Part shown: positions 55,438 to 64,000 of the stretch, in pieces
How positions within the stretch are numbered: the stretch's first letter is position 1
How the letters are laid out: every line of letters starts with the position of its first letter
Origin: Globodera rostochiensis
Taxonomy: Eukaryota; Nematoda; Chromadorea; Rhabditida; Heteroderidae
Assembly: GCA_018350325.1 (NCBI GenBank)
Contig: JAEVLN010000001.1
Coordinates: 1,973,501-2,037,500, forward strand
Length of the DNA stretch: 64,000 bases
Direction: 5' to 3'
The notes under the pieces: model-generated
What the model was told of the DNA's origin: nothing
Database searches by the model: none
The model's input: the letters and a program-made list of their open reading frames with translations, nothing else
Made by a program: the position numbers and the translations under genes

Positions 55438-58400
55438 AGAACTCAACCTCCCTCCCCCTCCCCATCTTCATCCGTCCATCGATGCCCTCAACGTTTTTCG
55501 AAGTCCTTCCCCCCATTTCTTTCGATGATGATGAATGGGGGAGGGGGGGGGGGGATGAGCTAAGAGAGACGCGCAACGGGTTTCTTCCGCTAATGATCAT
55601 CATCACCACGAAAAGTGTCCCTTCTCCGTAACGATCGGTCATCAAATTGCACTTTCAAACTCAAAATTCATGCAACTTTTTGTGCTGTAAAACGACGTCG
55701 CAAATCGGCGGTGACCTTGTCCGCTGATCAAAATACCAAGAAAAAACGATTTGTAATTTTGATCCGGTCCCAACGACTTTTAGGACACAATTTAAGCCTT
55801 TGTGGCTGTGCCAGAGACGCGTGCCGTCGATTGGTTTTGCCGGAAAGCATTTTTGATTAATTCAAAATTATTCGTATCAAGGCGCCAAACATCAATCAGA
55901 ACAAGAAGTCTGATCAATCAATACTAAGGTGATCAATTTCAAACCCAATCGACACAAAAAGCCGAGAAAGTGGCGGCTTCCGTTCGATTTTGATTGTCCG
56001 CGAATTGTTTTTTGTTTTGTTTCTGATTAGCCACGAAGAATTTTTTCAGAAACTGATCAACCCTCCTCTGATCTGGACTATTTATTGCGTTCTCTTTGAT
56101 CCAAAGCTTCCCAGTCAGCGCCATATTCCGGACCTTGGGAAGTCCATTTCTCTCACGGGCACTGCGCTTTCATCCCACCGCCGTCGCTTATCTCTCTGCT
56201 GCTTCTGAAGGGGGGGGGGGACATCGAATGTCCTCCCCTCGGGGCAAACCGAATGCCCCCCCCCCTCGGGGCAATATGTGCCCATTTATTATGCACTTAA
56301 AGCACCCGCACAATTTATTTATTTATTTGTTTGTTTTTTTGCTTCTTCATTTTGGAGCATCATCCAATCCCCCCCCCCCCCCCCGCCTGCCCATTCATTC
56401 ACTTTATTGCGCACCGCTTCAAAAGTGGTCCGATCGGAGGGAATGATGCCCTCCGGGCAACAGCGTCCGATCAGAGTCCCCCCCCCCCTCCAATGAAATT
56501 CCGGATCGTAATATGCGAATCGGATCACTCCGTTTGCATTGTTTTCTGTTCAGAAATTAATTTACTGATTGGTTTGTGCCAACCATTATTTCAGTTACAT
56601 TTTTGTTGATCGAATCTGGAATACGTCTTAAGAATTTTTTTTGGACTCTTTAGTGCCAGGTTCAGCTCCTGATCAGATCAAAAGCTATTCTGATCACCAA
56701 TCATTCCGGCGGGTCTGTTCGAAGACATCCCCCGGATCGGTCTGTCCACAAATCGCTCAAAATTCGTAAGAATGGACTGATTAGGGCCAGGTTCAGCATC
56801 TGATCAGACCTCTTTAAGGCTTTCAGAAGCCCCTGATCAGATCACTTCAATGCCGATCACTAATCAATCGTAGTGTTTAATTCACCGGCGGCTTTGTCCG
56901 TAGGCATTCCCCGGGGTCGGTTGGGTCTGTCCACAAAGCCTCCAAAATTCGTCCAAAGTGGCAGCTGTTGGAAATCTCCTGCTGAGAACGCCGAAATCCA
57001 ACCAAATCCTTTCCCCCCGGGGGGAAAAATATTGGCTTGACACGCCGTCCCCTCCTCCCCCCCTTGGGACTGTTGGCTGGGAAAAATTCAATTTCTGTCG
57101 GATTTGTGTCGCTCCAATTTGGGTCAGACGCGCTAAGTGAAACTCCCAACGCATTTTAACTCAAACAGTTCAAATAGAAATTTTCATAAAATTACTCCGA
57201 ATATTATATATTTGATTTTTGAGAATGACAAATATTTCAACAAACGATCAGCACAAATTAAATCTCTGATCAGAGGTGATCAGACAGGCCCATTTAAGAT
57301 CAGATCATCCATTCAGCCCCCGGAGGGTGCTTGTCCGCATTCCCTCGGGGAAGAAGCCCAAAATGTTTACATAAAAATCACCCAAGGCAAGAAGCTCAAT
57401 TGCCCAAATATCACTCCCTGCGCGGGGTCCCCATCCATTTCCATCCCCTCGAGGAGGGGGGGGGGAGGCAAAATGCTCCCAAGGCAAGCTGATCGGCCCA
57501 GATTTTACCCCTTCCAGAGAGGCGTCCCGCGTCCCCTTAAGTGGGTCCGAATGTTTATGCCTTGCCCCCAAGGGCAAGCTTAACCGATTATGGCTGCCCA
57601 AATTCTCACCCTTGGCAAGTGTCCCCGGCGGGTCGATTGCCGTCCGTCCAATCCCCTCGGGGGACGCGCACAGCGCTTTCGTCCTTCTGCCTGAAATGGA
57701 TCCGGTTCCGCGTTCATTTCTTCTTCCATCAGTCCATCGCATCTTTCCCCCCCCCCGTCCATTGCCTAATTGCTTACTTTGTGCAACCTCTTCCCCCAAA
57801 GTGTTGCCCAAACGATGCACTTCCATGACGAAGTGTCCCCAAAAGCAACGTTTGTTTTGCTTGCGTGTCCCCAGAGGCAATTTGGGGGATTTATTTTATA
57901 TGGCTTTAACCCCGCTTAATTACATTTGGCCAAGGATCACCGCCTTTAACAAAAAAAAGCACGCGCGCGCGTGTCACATTAATTTGGTGGTGTAATTGAT
58001 ACCCCCCGCGCGAATACATCTCCCTCCCTCCAGGGGCTTTGAATGATGCTCACGGAAGGGTGCATTTTTGATGCTCCCAAACACTGCCCTAGGGGGATGA
58101 CATGTGCCAAGCTTTGTATCTGCCGCCAACATTGCCTTGGGCACCAAATGCTTGAGCCAAGTGTTTGCCTCAGGCAACAAAAACAATTGGCCTGCTGAAC
58201 AATCACGGACTAATTAAGGAGAAGAATGATCATCAATCTAATCAAACAGTGTGGTGTTTGTTGTTGCTCTCTGATCAGCTAAGGCGAAAAGTCGAATGCC
58301 TCGGGCACAATTGTTTGGTGAAGTGACCAATTTTGGGGGAGTGCCGACGGCAAAATGGCGAATTATTGCGCCTTTTTAATTAAGCGGCTTAAGAGGGGGG

Positions 58401-58494
58401 GGGGCTTAATATATATTAGCCCCTTTTGAGGATTTGTTCAGCTGATGAGCGCATTTTCGGGAGGATTTTCGCCTCTCCCCCGCCCAAATTTATC
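55438..58494. other. Gene desert part 3, palindrome-rich
   Basis: No gene recognised. Palindromes such as CCCCTCGGGG, CCCCCGGGGGG and GCCCCCAAGGGC recur from 56200 to 58100 together with TGATCAGA strings. Open frames on both strands are composition artefacts. Confidence 0.45.
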
Positions 58495-58840
58495 CTTCCC
58501 CCCCCCCCCCCATTCATTTTTTGTTACTCGGGCAAAAGCCAAAAAAAAATTGGTCCCTCAAACCCCCCCCCCCCCCCCCCCCTCCCTCTCCCAAAAATTG
58601 TCGTCGACGGACGGACGGTCGACGACGGCGCCGCACAATTTCCACCAATTCCCCTCCCCCAAAGTCCCCCCCCCCCCCCCCCCCCCCGCCCCCCCCCCCC
58701 CCCCCCCCCCAAAGTCCCCCCCCCCTTGCCCCCCAATTCCTCCAAAGTCCCCCCCTCCCCCCGCCCCCCCCCCTCCCCCCCCCTCCCCCCCCCTCCCCCC
58801 CCCCCCCCCTCACCCAATTCTCCAAAGTCCCCCCCCCCCG
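58495..58840. repeat. ~350-bp C-rich tract
   Basis: Poly-C runs of up to about 29 bases are broken by AAAGT, CTC and GC steps. All plus-strand frames read as Pro-rich and all minus-strand frames as Gly-rich. The minus strand has many G-runs that could form quadruplexes. Confidence 0.9.
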
Positions 58841-61187
58841 CCGTTCATCGTTTTGTTCACAATCTCCGCCTCCCCCCACCACCAAAAAGTCGCCCACAAT
58901 TGCATTCATTTTTCATTCATTCACTCATTCACCGCCGCCGTCGCCGCCACCGCCCCGTTGTTGTGAACAGAAAAAGGACCCCCTCAAAAAACAATGGCAA
59001 AGTGCCAACAAATGGTTTTTGTTTTGCACCTTTTTTTATTTGCTAATCAAAAGGTCAAATTCCATTTGCTTTTAGAGTAATAAATAGGACAAAACGCTTA
59101 ACTAATTTTGAAAAATTTAACGGAGTACAAAATGCCAAAATGGCAAATCAGAATTTAAAAAGCCTATTTCATACGATTGCTTAGTGCCAATAATCGCGAA
59201 TATAATAAATGTTGGGCTCTAAACAATTTGAATGATTTTTTTTATTAAGAATTTTGTATTTAATAATCTTTTTTAATAAACTTTAAAATGTGAGAAAATG
59301 CCAACAGAATTTTAATCTTTGAACTTAGAGGCCCAACTTTTAACGATGACGACAAAGTGCCAATGATGGCCCCAAATTCTGTTTTTTATTGTGCCACCAA
59401 ACATTCTTCTGACTGAACAACAAAAAATGCCATTGTCCTCCAACCGCCGCCGTCTGTGCCGTTTTTGTCCAACCATTTTGATCACCACCGTCTTGATAGC
59501 AACAACAGCAACAGCCGATCTGTGGTCGTCTGATCAGGGAAAGGAGCCCCGCTCGTTCAACCTCCGAGACTCGGACCATTCGGACGCCGTTTCTGGTTGA
59601 TTTTTAAAATTTTTGAATTTTTTCGGGGATTTCCCCGAGGGGCCAAGTGTCTCTCCAGTAATCCTTTTCTGATCAGAATGCTTCTCACAAATCGCGTGAT
59701 CATTTCCCCCCCCCCCCGTTTTCGGGGGATTTCCCTGGGGGCCAAATGTCTCATCCATTTATCCTTTTCTGATCAGAGTGCTTCTCACAAATCGCGTGAT
59801 CATCCCCTCTTTTCAGGGAGGGGCCAAATGTCTTTCCAGTAATCCTTTTCTGATCAGAATGCTTCTCACAAATCGTGTGATCACTGATCATGCCCCCATA
59901 TTTGTTCAAAGTTTGCTTCCATGTTTCTTCCTTAATGTGTACGCGCGCGTTCCCCCTGAACATTTCCCCCCCCCCCCCCGGCTCCATTCCATCCAATCGC
60001 CCGAGGGGACACAATTATTATGCGGTGTGAGGGGGGGGGGGGAGGGAGTTTCACTTTCCGCGCCCTCCCCCCCCTTTTTGAAGCCCCGTCGTCCGTGTAT
60101 ATGCGCGATGGGCCCAGAACATGTTTTTGGGCGCTGGAAGGTTGGAACGGAATTGTTCAGACATTTGCGAACCCATAAATCTGCTAATAAATCCCCCCCC
60201 CCCAAAAAAAATCCACGAGACGAGCCCCAGGGGATGGATAAATTTGAAAAAAAAATCGATCAATCATTGGGTTCGAAATTCTCGAGAAACATTCTTTATT
60301 TTCTCGAATCAAAAACCGTGCCAAAAATTCTTTATCAAATTTCCATGGAATTAAAAAGACCAAAAATATCACCCCAAGAGCAATTTGCTTAAACACACAA
60401 AAGGAAAACAATTTTTGAGGTTCATCCCCCGAAGGTAAATACTTCAAATCCCCCCAAGGGTCAGTCCTTAAAAGGAAAACAATCCCCAAGGGGAAACAAC
60501 AACAACAAGACATGAACCACAAAACCACCGGGGGACAAATTTGCTCCAAATTTGTTCCTCAAAAGGATCCGAGGCCATGCCCCCCTCCCTAATGGAGATC
60601 AAATTTTTGAGGGTCATCCCCCGAAGGGGGCAGCACATTACCTACCAAATTGCCCCCAAGGGGATGAATGGGGGGGGGTGGACTATTCACTAAAGGACAA
60701 AATGTTCCCTTCGATGTCCCCCCCCCCCTTAAAGGACATTCCCGCGCGCGGAATTGTGTTCGAAAAATGGGCAATTAATTAAGTCGTGGCGCCCGCGGGC
60801 AGGACTCCCCCCCCCCACAAAAGTTGGTGTTCAACACCAACAAAATGTACGCGGCGTTCGTTCCCCTGCGCCGCCGGTCAAGGTCTGTCCCCTGAAGCGA
60901 AAACGCGCGAACTCTCTTCCACCAGCCCTCGGGGGCATCGGGGAGGAGTGGGGGGGGGGGGAGACTTTTCGGAGATTCAACTCATCAGCCCCGGAGGTGT
61001 TTATGTGTGTGATGAGAGAGAGAGAGAATGAGGCGAATTGTTGTTGAACAAAACAGAATTGTGAACATGGCAAATTATAGAAAATTTTGAAATAACGCGA
61101 ACTCAAATGTTTTTGGCATTCTGCCCAAGCAGTTGGAGGGCATTTGAGCACCGACGCTTGACCGCAATTACTAATCAATGTTTTCAG
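58841..61187. other. Gene desert part 4, upstream of semaphorin exons
   Basis: Contains the ~100-bp repeat at 59620-59890 and many CCCC-NN-GGGG motifs (60010, 60225, 60425, 60615, 60655). The first exons of the semaphorin, with its signal peptide, must lie somewhere upstream of 61188, but I cannot identify them. Confidence 0.4.
59620..59890. repeat. ~90-100-bp tandem repeat, three copies
   Basis: Each copy has GGGGCCAA.TGTCT, ATCCTTTTCTGATCAGA, TGCTTCTCACAAATCG and GTGATCA. They differ in length at a poly-C run. Confidence 0.85.
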
Positions 61188-64000
61188 CGTTGGCACTGGG
61201 CCTGCTCCAGCACTATCCGCCGCTGTCCGGCCCGGCCAGCATGGTCGACGACACCAAGCAGTACTTCCGCCTGTTGGAGTTGGACGGCAACCATTTGTTG
61301 GTTGGTGCTGCGTGAGTTGTTTTTTTTTGCCCATTTGTCCCCGGAAGCGTTTTAAAACAAAACAAATTTTCGTGACGCCTCCAGGGATGCGGTGCACAAC
61401 ATTTCGCTGCAAAGCTTCGAACGCGTCAGCATCTACCGCTGGGCACCGGAGGAGGCGGAGCACAGGGAGTGCACAATGAAGTCCATGGATCAGGTGCTGA
61501 ACATTGTTTTGGGAATGGAGTCGGCCGATCTGGCCCGGCCAGTTCTGAGTGTACTGATCACTCACTCATTGATCAGAGAGTTGCGCAGGAAAATGCAAAT
61601 TCAAACCGTTTGAGTATCGATCAATAATTTTACATTTTTTAAAAAGAGGACAGCAAATGTAATAAAATTTCAAACATAGATGTTTTGTGCCTAAAATTAG
61701 CACCTGGATGATCAATGATTTGATCAGGATCATTTTGGCATTTTTGGCACAAATGGGCATAAAATTTGATAAGTGCCAACAAAAATTTTGTTGCAGGAAT
61801 TGTGCCGCAATTTTGTGCGCGTTCTGAGCCGTCTTTCGGGCGGCCGTTTGCTGATCTGTGGCACGAATGCGTTTGCGCCAAAGTGCCGTCTGCTGTCGCC
61901 CCGGGGCGACATTGTCAGCGAGTTCGGCGCCGTCGGGTTGGCACCGTTTGATCCGGCACAAAACAGCAGCTATGTGCTGGCCCAGGGCGACGATTTGCTC
62001 TATTCGGCCACCGGTTGGCATTTTAAAAAAATTTCCCCTACGGCGTCAATGCTGGACACCGTGAAAGCCATTTTGCCCTGGAATTGCCGGATTTTGGGAT
62101 CCGTGCCGGGTTTTTTGATTCAGAAAATGTTTTTAAAGTTCATAAATCCCGCGATTTTCAAAAGTTTTCTGGATGCCATCGAAGAACTCTTCTCGAGAGT
62201 CTCGAGCAGAAAATTCTTGGCCTTTTGCTATTTCAAACATTTTTGCTACCGTATCGCAATGCCAAAAAACTTTCGTTTCAATAAACAGAATTTTTACCGC
62301 AACGATTTGGGGGGAGGGGATTTTGTGTTGCCCGCGCAAAAGTGGTCAATTAAGCGACAAATTGGCTCAATTTAGTGCCCATTTTCACTCGCCCCCCCCC
62401 CCAACAAATTTTACAAAATTTAGTGGCGGACTTTGCGGGAACGGACGCGCTGATCTTTCGTCGAAATGTGTCGGAGCCGGTGGAGGCGTCGGATCGCGCA
62501 CTGTTGCGCACCCAACGGGGCAACCCGTTGATGCTGGACCGTCCCCAATTTGTGGCCACGCTGCAGACAGAGGAGGTGGCGGCGCTCAAAAATGTGTTGG
62601 GCACCCCCCCCCCCCCCCTCCAAAGTTGGCATTTTGTTCGAATGCTCACTCTTTTTGGCATCAGAACGACATTTTCAAGCAGTACCATCAACACAATTAC
62701 CTATTGTTTTGCTGTTTATGAAGATTTGGAAGGGGGGGGGGCTGGGGGTGAAGAAGATGCCTAACTAAAAATATTTTTGACTCATTACCCCTCAGGGGAG
62801 GGGGAAAGTTCTCTTCGCTCCCTCCCTCAAGGTCTTTCGTCCCTCCCCCGAGGGGTTAATCGCTGTCATTGCCCCCCCTCAAAATGACGACGAAAAATGG
62901 GGGGGGGGAGGGAAAGCGAATGACAGACAAAGGGACGGACGGGCCAATTCGCGCCGATTGGGACAAGTGAAGCGGAAGAAAGGACAAAGATGGATTGGGG
63001 GGATTAGAGGGGGGGGGGGGATTTAGGAGAGGGAAAGGCAATCGAAAATTTTGGAATTTTGACGAAAAATGAATGAAATGTATAGGGAGGGCACACAACC
63101 CCTTGGGGGATTTTGAGATTTTGAATGGTAAAAATTTTAAAATATAACGAAAAATTGGCAAATTTCGTAGGGCGGCAGCCCCTTGGGGGCTTTTTGAGTG
63201 GTTACAAATTTTGAAATGACAAATTTCAAAGGGCGGCATCCCCTTGGGGGATTGTTTCAGGAATAAAACATTTTGAACTGACGGAAATGCATGTAATCTT
63301 TGTAATCCAACTGCCCTCGGGGGATTAGAAAAATGTATGACCAAAACCCCTCCGGGGATTTTAGGGAAACCTTTTGAATTTTTTATTTACATTCTTCTCC
63401 AGCACGTTTACTTCTTCTTCCACGAGGAGGCGGCGGAAGCGTCGGCGGAGTTCCGGCCCGGCGCCTACTCGCGCGTGGCACGCGTCTGCAAGTCCGACCG
63501 GGGCGTGCCGCGGCGCGTGGCTGCCGCGGAATGGTCAACTTTTGTGAAGGCGCGGCTGAACTGCTCGGTGCCGGAGCGCAATCGGCCCTTCTACTTTGAC
63601 GAGCTGGTGTCCATCAGCAGCAGCAGCAGCACTGGCAACGACGGCACCGGTGGTGAGGACGCGCTCATCTACGCCACGTTCGTCTCCGAGTTCAACTTTC
63701 TACGCCACTCGGTCATCTGCGCGTTTCGGCTTCGGCACGTTGACGAGCTGTTCCGGAACGGGCACTATTTGGCCTATGACGCGGTGCAGCGCAAATGGAC
63801 GCGTCGGGAGCGGGTAACTAATTTGGACATTCATTTGACGGCTTTTAGCATTTGATTTGACGGTTTTGGCATTTTTTGATTGACGGTTTTTGGCATTTGA
63901 TTTGACGGTTTGATTGACGGTTTTTGGCATTTGATTTGACGGTTTTGGCATTTTTTGATTGACGGTTTTTGGCATTTGATTTGACGGTTTGATTGACGGT
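61188..64000 (+). CDS. Semaphorin (sema domain), partial
   Basis: Semaphorins are secreted or membrane guidance cues that bind plexins. Five internal exons are visible, 61188-61311, 61385-61493, 61796-62013, 62424-62575 and 63403-63813, all joining in phase. They cover the N-terminal and middle sema domain: QYFRLLELDGNHLLVGAADA, HNISLQSFERVSIYRW, ELCRNFVRVLSR, the signature CGTNAFAPKC, then PFDPAQNSSYVL, SATVADFAGTDALIFRR and VYFFFHEEAAEASAEF. The last visible exon has RVCKSDRGVPRRV and an inserted Ser run plus Gly/Thr-rich segment between FDELVSI and DALIYATF. N-glycosylation sites NIS, NSS and NCS fit an extracellular protein. The start and signal peptide are not found, and the gene continues past the window, so the class (PSI, Ig, TSP domains) cannot be set. 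Confidence 0.92.
63823..64000. repeat. Minisatellite in a semaphorin intron, cut by window end
   Basis: Units such as TTTGACGGTTTTGGCATT and GATTGACGGTTTTTGGCAT alternate in a higher-order pattern of about 65-70 bp. It starts just after the donor at 63814. Confidence 0.85.

Noticed and set aside
58426..59075. Overlapping Pro-rich and Gly-rich open frames
   Set aside because: Poly-C tracts are open in every frame; there are no splice sites or conserved segments.

Overview
The window looks like nuclear DNA of a nematode. All recognisable genes are eukaryotic and split by many short introns with gt..ag ends. One gene also has three apparent GC..AG introns, a known habit of several plant-parasitic nematodes. 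Interstitial blocks of the nematode telomere hexamer TTAGGC occur at about 3.4 kb and 53.6-53.8 kb. I cannot fix the species; a tylenchid-type nematode is an inference.

Layout. 1-4 kb is a stack of nested transposons: an inverted-repeat pair enclosing a hAT-type element (itself holding a foldback MITE and a fragment of a second hAT family) and a separate 608-bp TIR element. 4.2-6.0 kb (minus) holds the 3' part of an unrecognised Gln-rich gene. 6-13.6 kb is gene-poor, with poly-C/poly-G tracts, TGATCA-rich DNA, a tRNA-like sequence and a 55-bp tandem repeat. 13.65-19.06 kb (plus) is a complete catalytic acetylcholinesterase with a probable GPI-anchor tail. 19.75-20.43 kb (plus) is a small membrane-anchored protein with 18-residue repeats. 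21.1-23.6 kb (plus) is casein kinase 2 alpha, followed about 400 bp on by the mitochondrial cysteine desulfurase NFS1 (24.0-27.2 kb). 28.5-29.6 kb (minus) is a UBE2G-type ubiquitin-conjugating enzyme with an unusual acidic, His/Arg-dotted tail. 31.2-42.5 kb (minus) is the lipid-transfer protein VPS13, and 43.5-44.2 kb (minus) a small heat-shock protein. 46.3-48.2 kb (plus) is NDUFS6 of respiratory complex I. 48.2-61.2 kb is a gene desert of homopolymer C/G runs, CCCC-NN-GGGG palindromes and minisatellites. 61.2 kb to the end is a semaphorin gene cut off by the window edge.

The genes are mostly conserved housekeeping functions and do not form one pathway. NFS1 (Fe-S cluster supply) and NDUFS6 (complex I assembly) are both mitochondrial but 20 kb apart, and I see no shared regulation.

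The most notable signal is the mobile-element landscape. At least ten short, mostly palindromic elements, including five inside introns, sit between exact 8-bp direct repeats, as expected for hAT-type transposition. Members of one foldback family occur at 2.0 and 18.0 kb, and of one 63-bp family at 5.6 and 51.9 kb. A second strong signal is a degraded duplicate of the CK2/NFS1 intergenic region plus the NFS1 first exon at 30.3-30.6 kb.
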